DNA from: RGIG7179 sp051893555
Lineage (GTDB): Bacteria > Bacillota > Clostridia > Peptostreptococcales > Anaerovoracaceae
DNA length: 64,000 nucleotides
Direction: 5' to 3'
Assembly: GCA_051893555.1 (NCBI GenBank)
Contig: JBJFHL010000062.1
Span: forward strand, 46,187 to 110,186
Shown here: piece after piece, positions 8,349 to 16,468 of the stretch
Position numbering within the stretch: position 1 is the first letter of the stretch
Layout of the letters: each line of letters begins with the position of its first letter
Made by a program: the position numbers and the translations under genes
The notes under the pieces: model-generated
Database searches by the model: none
What the model was told of the DNA's origin: nothing
What the model saw: the letters and a program-made list of their open reading frames with translations, nothing else

Positions 8349-9362
8349 ATGGAGAAAGAACGTATTACATCTGCAGGAATGCAGAAGGGAGAAATGCGGC
8401 AGGAAATGAACCTGCGGCCGCAGCATCTTGACGAATATATCGGCCAGCAGAGCGCAAAGGAAAATCTGAAAATCTTCATTGAAGCGGCCAGACTACGGGG
8501 AGAACCGCTGGATCATGTGCTGTTTTATGGTCCGCCGGGACTGGGTAAGACCACGCTGGCAGGAATTATTGCCAATGAGCTGGGTGTGGATATCAAGATC
8601 ACTTCAGGACCTGCCATCGGCAGAGCCGGAGATCTGGCAGCCATACTGACCAACCTGAATGAAAATGATGTGCTGTTCATCGACGAGATCCACAGACTAA
8701 ACCGCTCCGTGGAAGAGGTACTGTATTCTGCAATGGAAGATTTTGCACTGGATATTGTCATAGGGAAAGGTCCGTCCGCCCGTTCCATTCGTCTGGATCT
8801 GGCGAAATTCACCCTGATCGGTGCCACCACCAGGGCAGGAAGCCTTTCCGCACCGCTGCGGGACCGGTTTGGTGTGATCAGTAAATTTGAAATGTATACT
8901 ACAGAAGAACTGAAGCAGATCCTTGCCCGCACTGCAGATATTCTGCATGTGGAAGTGGATGATGCCTCACTGACGGAAATGGCCAGACGATCCCGGGGAA
9001 CACCCCGTGTAGCAAACCGCATGCTGAAACGAATCAGGGACTTTTCACAGGTGCGCGGAAATGGTATAATTACCATTGATATCACCAGAGAGGGTCTGGA
9101 AGCACTGGGTGTGGATGAACTGGGACTGGAACGGATCGACAGAGAGATCCTTCGCGCCATCATTGAACGATTTCACGGAGGACCGGTTGGGATCGATACC
9201 ATCGCAGCATCCATCGGTGAAGAACGGGTCACCATCGAAGACTCTTCCGAGCCGTATCTGATTCAGGCAGGACTTCTTTACCGCACACAGAAGGGACGAA
9301 TGGTATCTTCGCTGGGATATAAACATCTGGGCCTGGAAATGCCCGGAGACAGAGAGGAATAA
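8349..9362 (+). CDS. ruvB: Holliday junction branch migration ATPase RuvB
   Basis: 337 residues. Hexameric AAA+ motor that pulls DNA through the RuvA-bound junction. Walker A GPPGLGKTTLA (about 60-70), Walker B FIDEIHRLN (about 111-119), sensor region LIGATTRAGSLSAPLRDRFG (about 157-176) with the arginine finger, and a C-terminal winged helix (about 265-337) ending in the typical GRMVSSLGYKHLGL. Start ATG follows taggagtgatatag. It lies 11 bp after ruvA, in the same operon. Confidence 0.98.
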   Translation: MEKERITSAGMQKGEMRQEMNLRPQHLDEYIGQQSAKENLKIFIEAARLRGEPLDHVLFYGPPGLGKTTLAGIIANELGVDIKITSGPAIGRAGDLAAILTNLNENDVLFIDEIHRLNRSVEEVLYSAMEDFALDIVIGKGPSARSIRLDLAKFTLIGATTRAGSLSAPLRDRFGVISKFEMYTTEELKQILARTADILHVEVDDASLTEMARRSRGTPRVANRMLKRIRDFSQVRGNGIITIDITREGLEALGVDELGLERIDREILRAIIERFHGGPVGIDTIAASIGEERVTIEDSSEPYLIQAGLLYRTQKGRMVSSLGYKHLGLEMPGDREE

Positions 9363-9370
9363 GAGAATTC

Positions 9371-10420
9371 ATGCATATCAATGATTTTGATTATGAACTG
9401 CCGAAAGAACTGATTGCCCAGACGCCATCCGAAACACGGGATGGCTGCCGGCTGATGGTGGTCCACAGAAAGGACGGCAGCGTAGAACACAGACATTTTT
9501 ACGATATTTTGGAGTATCTGAAACCGGATGACTGCCTTGTGCTGAATAATTCGAAGGTTTTGCCGGCACGGCTTTTCGGTGTGAAAGAGGGAACCGGCGC
9601 GAAGATTGAATTTCTGCTGATCAAACGAATCGAAGGGGATACCTGGGAAACCATGGTGCGTCCGGGAAAAAGGCTGAAGATCGGAGACAGCGTATCATTC
9701 TCCGACGAGAAGCTGTTCAGAGCAACCGTAACAGATTATGGTGAAGACGGAACCAGGATCGTGGAGTTCCAGTATGAGGGTATCTTTATGGAACGGCTGG
9801 AGGAACTGGGAGAAATGCCGCTTCCTCCATATATTGAGAGAGAGAACAACAGCGAGGATAAGGACCGGTATCAGACCGTTTACTGCAAGGAAGAAGGTTC
9901 TGTAGCCGCACCGACAGCAGGCCTTCATTTTACAGACGAGCTTCTGGAAAAAGTACGGGAAAGGGGCGTGAAGATTGCATATGTAACGCTTCACGTGGGG
10001 ATTGGTACATTCCGGCCTGTAAAAGTAGAGAATATTGAAGAGCATCATATGCATTTTGAAGCGTATTCTATCAGCGCAGAAGCGGCGGATACAATAAATA
10101 ATACCATTCTGGCAGGCGGGCGGATTGTGTCTGTCGGAACGACTTCAACCCGAACTGTGGAAAGTGCTGCCGTATTTGACGAAACGGCAGAAAAGTGGCT
10201 GGTTCAGGCAGGCTCTGGATCCACCGGCATTTTCATCTATCCAGGGTATGAATTTAAGATCATCCGATCACTGATCACCAATTTTCATCTGCCAAAATCC
10301 ACGCTTCTCATGTTGATCTCCGCATTATATAACCGGGAGGATATTCTTCGGGTGTATGAAATTGCAGTGAAAGAGCAGTACAGGTTTTTCAGCTACGGTG
10401 ATGCCATGTTTATTGAATAA
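9371..10420 (+). CDS. queA: S-adenosylmethionine:tRNA ribosyltransferase-isomerase QueA
   Basis: 349 residues. Transfers and isomerizes the ribosyl group of SAM onto preQ1 at tRNA position 34, giving epoxyqueuosine. Conserved landmarks: FDYELPKELIAQTP at the N-terminus, RDGCRLMVV, LNNSKVLPARLFG, VAAPTAGLHFT, YVTLHVGIGTFRPV and SVGTTSTRTVES. The start is 8 bp after ruvB, making it the last member of the ruv cluster, a frequent arrangement in Clostridia. tgt lies further downstream, so two late queuosine steps are present; the queD/E/C/F genes are not in the window. Confidence 0.97.
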   Translation: MHINDFDYELPKELIAQTPSETRDGCRLMVVHRKDGSVEHRHFYDILEYLKPDDCLVLNNSKVLPARLFGVKEGTGAKIEFLLIKRIEGDTWETMVRPGKRLKIGDSVSFSDEKLFRATVTDYGEDGTRIVEFQYEGIFMERLEELGEMPLPPYIERENNSEDKDRYQTVYCKEEGSVAAPTAGLHFTDELLEKVRERGVKIAYVTLHVGIGTFRPVKVENIEEHHMHFEAYSISAEAADTINNTILAGGRIVSVGTTSTRTVESAAVFDETAEKWLVQAGSGSTGIFIYPGYEFKIIRSLITNFHLPKSTLLMLISALYNREDILRVYEIAVKEQYRFFSYGDAMFIE

Positions 10421-10437
10421 ATACCCAGAAGGAGAGT

Positions 10438-11766
10438 ATGATGGAAACGAAAATAAGAGAACAATTTCTGGAAGATCTGAAGGGACTGATTCAGATTCCA
10501 AGCGTATCTTCTGCGAAAGAACAGGTGGAAAAAGCGCTGGACTATTTTCTTGATACGGCAAGAAAATTCGGACTCCGTGCGGAAAAGTTGCTGGACGGCC
10601 AGATCGGCACGGTAGAAATCGGGGAGGGCGCAGAAACTGTCGGCATTCTGGTGCATTTGGATGTGGTGGATATCGGCGATGCTGACCACTGGACCGTAGC
10701 TCCTTTCGATGTAACTGTAAAAGATGGCAAGGTATACGGCCGCGGTGTATTGGACGACAAGGGACCTGCTATGGCGGCTCTTTATGCCATGAAGGCCGTA
10801 AAGGACTGCGGCCGTCCGCTTCGAAAAAAAGTACGTATGATCATTGGAACCCAGGAAGAAGTGGAATGGACCGATATGAATGCATATGTGGAAAAATATC
10901 CGCTTCCGGATTACAGCTTCACACCGGATGGGTATTTTCCAATCGGCAATGTGGAGAAAGGATACTACGATATCGGCATGCGTTTTCCATACGCAGAAGA
11001 AGAGAATTCTGACCTTCCGATGATCCGGTCCATGAAGGCGGGTGTCGCGTCCAATGTGGTACCGGAAAACTGCACTGTGATCCTGAGCAGCGGTGAAACT
11101 TTGGAAACACAGGGAAGAGCGGCCCATTCCTGCCTGCCGGATAAGGGTGTCAACGCAGTCTTCCTGATGAAGGAAAAATTACGGGACAACGATACAATTG
11201 GCGAAAATACCTGCAGCCGGGTATTGGATCTGATGTATGACTATTTTCATGATTGTGTCGGTGAGGCACTGGGCATTGAGAAGAAAGACGAGTATTACAA
11301 GGGTGAATATATCCATAAAAATATGTTTACTCCATCTGTTATAAAAACCACAGAGGATGGGGTGGAAGTCCTGGTGAACTGCAGGTTTGCCTACACCACT
11401 TCCAGAGAAGAAATCAGAACTGCTTTTGAAAATATGGCTGCAAAGCTGGGCGGAGAAATTATTTACGAAGATTTTCTGCCGGCAGTATTCGTCAGCAGAG
11501 AGGCACCGTTCCTGAAAGAACTGGCCAGAGCCTACGAAGCTGTGACGGAACAGGAAGCACAGTTTGTTCTGGACTATGGTGCCTCCTACTGCAAAGCCAT
11601 GCCGAATATGGTCAGCTACGGACCAATTTTTCCGGGAATGGAAGACAAGTGCCATCAGACCGATGAATACATGCCGCTGGATAAAGTGGAGCAGTTGTAT
11701 GACATTCTGGAGACTGCCCTTGCCGGTATCGTACTCAGTGAGCTTTCCATGAAGCCTGCTGAATAA
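10438..11766 (+). CDS. M20 family dipeptidase, PepV-like
   Basis: 442 residues. Zinc dipeptidase of the PepV/Sapep type that would act on a broad range of intracellular dipeptides. Visible metal and catalytic motifs: LVHLDVVD (about 70-77, His and Asp ligand/catalytic pair), GRGVLDDKGP (about 101-110, bridging Asp), IGTQEEVEW (about 138-146, catalytic Glu pair), and a late metal His in CHQTDEYM. The lid insertion between them is of normal size. Start ATG after aaggagag. It lies 17 bp after queA and ahead of a terminator, so it is probably the last gene of the ruv-queA transcript. 'Sapep/PepV' is a family label; the substrate is unproven. Confidence 0.88.
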   Translation: MMETKIREQFLEDLKGLIQIPSVSSAKEQVEKALDYFLDTARKFGLRAEKLLDGQIGTVEIGEGAETVGILVHLDVVDIGDADHWTVAPFDVTVKDGKVYGRGVLDDKGPAMAALYAMKAVKDCGRPLRKKVRMIIGTQEEVEWTDMNAYVEKYPLPDYSFTPDGYFPIGNVEKGYYDIGMRFPYAEEENSDLPMIRSMKAGVASNVVPENCTVILSSGETLETQGRAAHSCLPDKGVNAVFLMKEKLRDNDTIGENTCSRVLDLMYDYFHDCVGEALGIEKKDEYYKGEYIHKNMFTPSVIKTTEDGVEVLVNCRFAYTTSREEIRTAFENMAAKLGGEIIYEDFLPAVFVSREAPFLKELARAYEAVTEQEAQFVLDYGASYCKAMPNMVSYGPIFPGMEDKCHQTDEYMPLDKVEQLYDILETALAGIVLSELSMKPAE

Positions 11767-11808
11767 AACCGCGCAGGGAGATGTCCTGCAGAATCATTGA
11801 AAAGGCAG

Positions 11809-11840
11809 AAAAACCCCGTGGAAATTCCTGCGGGGTTTTG
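11809..11840 (+). terminator. Intrinsic terminator after the M20 dipeptidase
   Basis: Eight-base-pair stem AAACCCCG / CGGGGTTT with a 12-nt loop, followed by a T-rich stretch (ttttgtta). It separates the ruv-queA-dipeptidase unit from tgt. Confidence 0.85.
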
Positions 11841-11865
11841 TTATACTATAACTAACTTTGCATAT

Positions 11866-11904
11866 AAGGAGGGGCGCCGCAGGAATCATCGGCGCGAAAG
11901 AAAC
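11866..11904 (+). promoter_or_regulatory. tgt ribosome-binding region with hairpin between SD and start
   Basis: A perfect aaggagg (11866-11872) lies 32 bp upstream of the tgt ATG, far too distant to work linearly. Directly after it are GCGCCG (11874-11879) and CGGCGC (11890-11895), able to form a six-GC-pair hairpin with a 10-nt loop. If it folds, the unpaired distance from SD to ATG falls to about 10 nt, the optimum. No alternative in-frame start lies closer to the SD. Confidence 0.5.
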
Positions 11905-13026
11905 ATGAAGCATGCAGTAACATACGATCTGATAAAAACAGACAGCCGTACCAGGGCCAGACGGGGTGTAGTCCATACGCCTCATGGGGACATTCAGACA
12001 CCGGTTTTCATGCCGGTGGGTACCCAGGCCACAGTGAAAGCCATGCGGCCGGAAGAGGTAAAGGAGATGGGTGCTGAGATCATTCTCTCAAACACGTATC
12101 ATCTGTATCTGCGTCCAGGCCACGAAATCGTCCGGGAAGCAGGCGGTCTGCATAATTTTATGAACTGGGATCGTGCGATCCTGACGGACAGCGGCGGATT
12201 CCAGGTATTTTCTCTGGGAAAGCTGAGAAAAATCACAGAAGAAGGGGTGAAATTCCGGTCACATATCGATGGTTCCGCACATCTTCTGACACCGGAAAAA
12301 TCCATTGAGATCCAGAATGCTCTGGGCTCTGATATTATGATGGCCTTCGATGAGTGTGCGCCGTATCCTGCGGACCGCCGTTATGTGAAGGACTCCCTGG
12401 AACGGACTACACGCTGGCTGAAACGCTGTAAAGACTACCATCAGGACTGGGAACGTCAGTCGCTGTTCGGTATCATGCAGGGCGGCATGTATAAGGATTT
12501 ACGGAAGCAGAGTGCCGAGGAAGTGGTGGATCTGGATCTGCCGGGTTACTCCATCGGCGGGCTGTCCGTAGGCGAGCCGAAGGAACTGATGCTGGATATC
12601 CTGGATGACTGTGTGGAATACCTGCCGGCGGAAAAGCCGCGGTATCTCATGGGCGTGGGGAGCCCGGACTATCTCTTTGAAGGCGTGGAACGAGGCATTG
12701 ATATGTTTGACTGCGTTCTGCCGACCCGCATCGCCCGGCATGGTCTGGCCATGACATCCCATGGACGGGTCAATATCAAAAACGCCAAATATGAGCGGGA
12801 CTGGGAACCTCTGGATACGGAATGTGACTGCTACACCTGCAGAAACTATTCGAAGGCATATCTGCGTCATCTGTTCAAAGCAGACGAGATGCTGTCAGCC
12901 ATGCTTCTGTCGAATCATAATCTGCATTTCCTGGTAAATATGATGAAACATATCCGGGAAGCCATAGAAGAAGACCGGTTCTTAGAATACAAGAAGGAGT
13001 TTTATGAGAAATATGGAAGATTTTAA
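11905..13026 (+). CDS. tgt: Queuine tRNA-guanine transglycosylase
   Basis: 373 residues from the ATG at 11905; the frame is open back to 11797 but those 36 codons cross a terminator and are not conserved-looking. Exchanges guanine 34 for preQ1 in GUN anticodons. TIM barrel with VHTPHGDIQTPVFMPVGTQ near the N-terminus, SGGFQVFSLG with the catalytic Asp just before it (LTDSGGFQ), the second Asp in FDCVLPTRIARHG, and the C-terminal zinc site CDCYTCRNYSKAYLRHL. Length is normal. Translation initiation appears to depend on a hairpin-bridged SD. Its 3' end overlaps the next gene by 23 bp. Confidence 0.97.
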   Translation: MKHAVTYDLIKTDSRTRARRGVVHTPHGDIQTPVFMPVGTQATVKAMRPEEVKEMGAEIILSNTYHLYLRPGHEIVREAGGLHNFMNWDRAILTDSGGFQVFSLGKLRKITEEGVKFRSHIDGSAHLLTPEKSIEIQNALGSDIMMAFDECAPYPADRRYVKDSLERTTRWLKRCKDYHQDWERQSLFGIMQGGMYKDLRKQSAEEVVDLDLPGYSIGGLSVGEPKELMLDILDDCVEYLPAEKPRYLMGVGSPDYLFEGVERGIDMFDCVLPTRIARHGLAMTSHGRVNIKNAKYERDWEPLDTECDCYTCRNYSKAYLRHLFKADEMLSAMLLSNHNLHFLVNMMKHIREAIEEDRFLEYKKEFYEKYGRF

Positions 13027-14257
13027 GATAGAGGAAACCATGACTGCAGAGAACACCGGTATGCGCGATAATTGTCCACATTGCGAATTTTGCGGAGGGT
13101 GCATCCATCAGGGCGTGCCCTACGAAAGGCAGCTTGCGGAGAAAGAAAGGGAAGTCCGCAGGCTTTTGGAAGCAAAGAACGTGACGCCGGACCGGATCGA
13201 TCCCATCGAGGGATGCCCGTCTCAGTACGGTTATCGGAACAAGATGGAATACACCTTCGGCGATTTCGTCAAAGATGGGGAAATGACCCTGGGCATGCAC
13301 CGAAAGAAAAACTTCATGTCCATCGTTACAGTGGATCAGTGTCAGCTGGTGGATTCGGATTTCAACGTGATCCTGGCGGCGGTGCTTGCGTTTTGCCGGG
13401 AGCGGAGCTATAAACCGTATCATAAACGGACCCATAAAGGCCTGATGCGGAACCTGATCATCCGGAAGGGTGTTCGAACCGGCGAGCTACTGGTCAATGT
13501 GGTTACATCTTCGGAGCCGGGGTTTGCGGAGGAGGAATTTGTATCCATGCTTCAAAACCTCTCTTTGCAAAATACACTGGTCGGGGTTCTGCGGACCTTC
13601 AACGACAGTCTTGCGGATGCGGTAATCTGTCAGGAACTGAAGGTACTCTGGGGCAGGGACTATTATGTAGAGAAGATTCTGGGTCTCTCCTTCCGGGTCA
13701 GTGCGTTTTCTTTCTTCCAGACGAACGTGGAGGCCGTGGAACGGCTGTATTCCGAAGCGCTGGCACTGGTAGACTCCTTTGAGGGCAAGTCAGCCTTCGA
13801 TTTGTACTGCGGGACCGGTACCATCAGCCAGGTGCTGGCTTTGCGGGCAGCAAAGGTGCTTGGGATTGAGCTGGTGGAGGAAGCGGTGGAATCTGCGAAA
13901 GAAAATGCGGCGGCCAATGGCCTGACCAACTGCAGTTTTCTGGCCGGCGACGTGTTCGAAGTGCTTCAGACCGTTTCGGAAAAGCCGGATGTCATCGTAG
14001 TGGATCCGCCGCGGGTTGGCATTCAGCCGAAGGCACTGGATAAGATCATCAGCTACGGCGTTCCGGAGATTGTATACATCTCCTGCAATCCGAAGACCCT
14101 GGCAGAAAACCTGAAATATATGGAGTATTACGGCTATCGCTGCAAATATCTGAAACCATTCGATAATTTTCCGATGACAAAGCATACAGAGTGCATTACA
14201 CTGCTGTCAAAGATAACGGAAAACGGAATGAAAATGCACGAAATGGAAGCGAAATAA
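13004..14257 (+). CDS. rlmD: 23S rRNA (uracil-5-)-methyltransferase, RumA/RlmD family
   Basis: 417 residues. SAM-dependent RNA m5U methyltransferase. N-terminal [4Fe-4S] motif CX5CGGC (Cys24, 30, 33), the substrate-contacting YRNKMEYTFG (about 75-84), the SAM site DLYCGTGTISQVLA (about 266), VVDPPRVG (about 332) and the nucleophilic Cys in YISCNPKTLAENL. The tail (MTKHTECITLL) is the usual catalytic-base region. No N-terminal TRAM domain is visible, so it is a short form. The start follows aaggagtttt and overlaps tgt by 23 bp, indicating translational coupling. Whether the target is U1939, U747 or tRNA U54 cannot be decided here, so the gene symbol is tentative. Confidence 0.85.
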   Translation: MRNMEDFKIEETMTAENTGMRDNCPHCEFCGGCIHQGVPYERQLAEKEREVRRLLEAKNVTPDRIDPIEGCPSQYGYRNKMEYTFGDFVKDGEMTLGMHRKKNFMSIVTVDQCQLVDSDFNVILAAVLAFCRERSYKPYHKRTHKGLMRNLIIRKGVRTGELLVNVVTSSEPGFAEEEFVSMLQNLSLQNTLVGVLRTFNDSLADAVICQELKVLWGRDYYVEKILGLSFRVSAFSFFQTNVEAVERLYSEALALVDSFEGKSAFDLYCGTGTISQVLALRAAKVLGIELVEEAVESAKENAAANGLTNCSFLAGDVFEVLQTVSEKPDVIVVDPPRVGIQPKALDKIISYGVPEIVYISCNPKTLAENLKYMEYYGYRCKYLKPFDNFPMTKHTECITLLSKITENGMKMHEMEAK

Positions 14258-14266
14258 TAATAAAGA

Positions 14267-14295
14267 TTGCTATTGTTCCGATAAAAGAATATAAT
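14267..14295 (+). promoter_or_regulatory. Promoter of the restriction-modification unit
   Basis: -35 TTGCTA (14267-14272), 17-bp spacer, perfect -10 TATAAT (14290-14295), then ggaggt (14313-14318) and the ATG at 14324. No terminator was seen after the preceding methyltransferase gene. Confidence 0.7.
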
Positions 14296-14323
14296 AGTTG
14301 CATAGAATGAATGGAGGTTTCAT

Positions 14324-16465
14324 ATGCTGCTTACTTCAACAGAATTAGCTGAAAAATGGGGAATCTCTGCCAGACGTATTTCACTTCTATGCAGCGAAGG
14401 GAGACTGGAGGGGGCCTTTAAAAAGGGAAAAACATGGTTGATTCCTGATAATACACCAAGACCGGATGATTTAAGAATAAAAACCAATGGAAAAGAAAAT
14501 CGGCAGATGCTTGGGATTCAAAACAGGAGATACCTGGGAAATAAATATAAATTACTCGATTTTATTGAGGAAACCATAGAAGAACACTGCCCTGGCGTAC
14601 ATTCCATGTTTGACGTATTTGCCGGCACGGGCGTGGTCGCATATCATTTTATGGATCGAATGAAAGTGGTTACAAATGACATCCTGTACAGCAATTATCT
14701 GGCGCATGTAGCATTTATGTCAAATGAAAAAATCGACAGCAAAAAAATCGATCAGACAATTCATTTATTCAATTCTCTGAATCCGGCTGATCTGGATGAA
14801 AATTACATGTCGATCAATTTTGGTGATACATATTTTTCTCATGACGATTGTAAAAAAATCGGTTACGCGAGGGAATATATTAAAGCGCGATTTGAGTCAG
14901 GTGATTTGAATGCGCGTGAACATGCCATCCTGATTACTGTGATTCTATATGCGATGGACAGAGTTGCAAATACGTGCGGACATTATGATGCCTATAGAAA
15001 GGGAGCAGCGTTTGACCGCATGATAGAGTTTCTGCCCCTTGATCTGACTGCAAAATCAAAACGGAAAAATCTGTTTTACAACGGGGACGCCAACGAGATT
15101 GTAAATGAAGCGGATTTCCCGGCAGTGGACTGTGTATATTGTGATCCGCCGTACAATAGCAGAAATTACAGTGATCTGTATCATGTGCTTGAAAATGTGG
15201 CGAAATGGGAAAAGCCGGAAGTATTCGGCGTTGCCAGAAAAATGGACAGAACGGAATTAAAGAGCAAGTATTGCGGTAAGGAAGCTGCAGCAGCCTTTGA
15301 TGATCTGGTTCAGAAACTGAGATGCAAATATATTATATTGTCATACAACAATACCGGAGATCGTGCGAATGACAGAAGCAATGCACGAATGACGGATCAT
15401 GATATCATCCGTGTCCTCTCGAAAAAAGGAGATGTGAAGGTATATTCTAAAAAATATAAAGCGTTTACAACCGGCAAATCAGAGAATGATGCCAATGAAG
15501 AACGTTTATTTGTATGTACGGTTTTTTCTGACAAAAAGAATGAAAGAAAAGGGTATGTAAAATCTCCGCTCAATTATACTGGTGGTAAAACCAGGTTGCT
15601 GCCGCAGCTTTTACCTCTTTTTCCGGATCATATTCACACGTTTTATGATCTGTTTTGCGGGGGAGCTAATGTTGGGATAAATGTGAAAGCCGATTATGTC
15701 GTATATAGTGATTCAAATGCAGATCTGATCGGACTATTCCATACAATATCAAAATACTCTTCCGATGCGTTATTGAAAAATATTTATGCTGTGATCGATA
15801 AATACGGATTGTCAAGATCCGATGAAAATGGATACGCGATGTACGGCTGCAACAGCGCGGATGGATTAGGAAGTTATAATAAGGAAAAATACGTGCAGTT
15901 GCGGAATGATTTTAATTCGCTTTCGGATCGAAATGATGAATACTATTTTATGCTGTATGTATTGATTGTTTTCTCTTTTAATAACCAGATCCGCTTTAAT
16001 AAAAAGCATGAATTTAATCTACCTGTTGGGAAAAGAGATTTTAATAAGAACATACGAAATCATTTTGTCCGTTTTGCGGAGGAACTTGCTGCACAGAAGT
16101 GTATGTTTCAGTGCAGGGATTTCAGAAATCTGACGCTGTCCGAACTTGGACCCAATGATTTCGTGTACTGTGATCCGCCGTATCTGATTACAACTGCCAG
16201 CTATAATGAACAGAATGGGTGGACAGAAAAGGACGAAAAAGATTTGCTGGAGCTGCTGGATCGATTAAATGCGCGTGGGATACGCTTTGCGCTTTCCAAT
16301 GTTATGGTGCATAAAGGCCGAAGCAATGCTTTGCTGATGGAATGGGCAAAGCAGTACCACATACATAATCTCTCTTTCCATTACAACAATTCAAATTATC
16401 ACGGGAAAAATACGGAACAGGAAACGAAAGAAGTTCTTGTGACAAATTATGATGCATTCCGATGA
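14324..16465 (+). CDS. Type IIS DNA adenine methyltransferase: HTH domain plus two fused D12-class domains
   Basis: 713 residues in three parts. Residues 1-45 form a MerR/excisionase-like helix-turn-helix (LTSTELAEKWGISARRIS) ending in a wing (KGKTWLIP). Residues about 65-400 are one N6-adenine methyltransferase: FAGTG near 97-103 for SAM and DPPYNSRNYSDLYH (274-287) for catalysis. Residues about 415-713 are a second, Dam-like domain: LNYTGGKTRLLPQLL, DLFCGGANVGI (about 443) and DPPY (617-620). Two adenine methyltransferases in one chain resemble M.FokI, where each domain methylates one strand of an asymmetric site. The nuclease gene begins 4 bp downstream, supporting a type IIS restriction-modification role. 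The HTH could autoregulate the unit. The specificity is not readable from the sequence. Confidence 0.9.
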   Translation: MLLTSTELAEKWGISARRISLLCSEGRLEGAFKKGKTWLIPDNTPRPDDLRIKTNGKENRQMLGIQNRRYLGNKYKLLDFIEETIEEHCPGVHSMFDVFAGTGVVAYHFMDRMKVVTNDILYSNYLAHVAFMSNEKIDSKKIDQTIHLFNSLNPADLDENYMSINFGDTYFSHDDCKKIGYAREYIKARFESGDLNAREHAILITVILYAMDRVANTCGHYDAYRKGAAFDRMIEFLPLDLTAKSKRKNLFYNGDANEIVNEADFPAVDCVYCDPPYNSRNYSDLYHVLENVAKWEKPEVFGVARKMDRTELKSKYCGKEAAAAFDDLVQKLRCKYIILSYNNTGDRANDRSNARMTDHDIIRVLSKKGDVKVYSKKYKAFTTGKSENDANEERLFVCTVFSDKKNERKGYVKSPLNYTGGKTRLLPQLLPLFPDHIHTFYDLFCGGANVGINVKADYVVYSDSNADLIGLFHTISKYSSDALLKNIYAVIDKYGLSRSDENGYAMYGCNSADGLGSYNKEKYVQLRNDFNSLSDRNDEYYFMLYVLIVFSFNNQIRFNKKHEFNLPVGKRDFNKNIRNHFVRFAEELAAQKCMFQCRDFRNLTLSELGPNDFVYCDPPYLITTASYNEQNGWTEKDEKDLLELLDRLNARGIRFALSNVMVHKGRSNALLMEWAKQYHIHNLSFHYNNSNYHGKNTEQETKEVLVTNYDAFR

Positions 16466-16468
16466 GGT

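Noticed and set aside
9363..11904. preQ1 riboswitch near queA or tgt
   Set aside because: No preQ1-I or -II consensus seen in either leader; queA is 8 bp after ruvB and the tgt leader holds a terminator and a plain hairpin.
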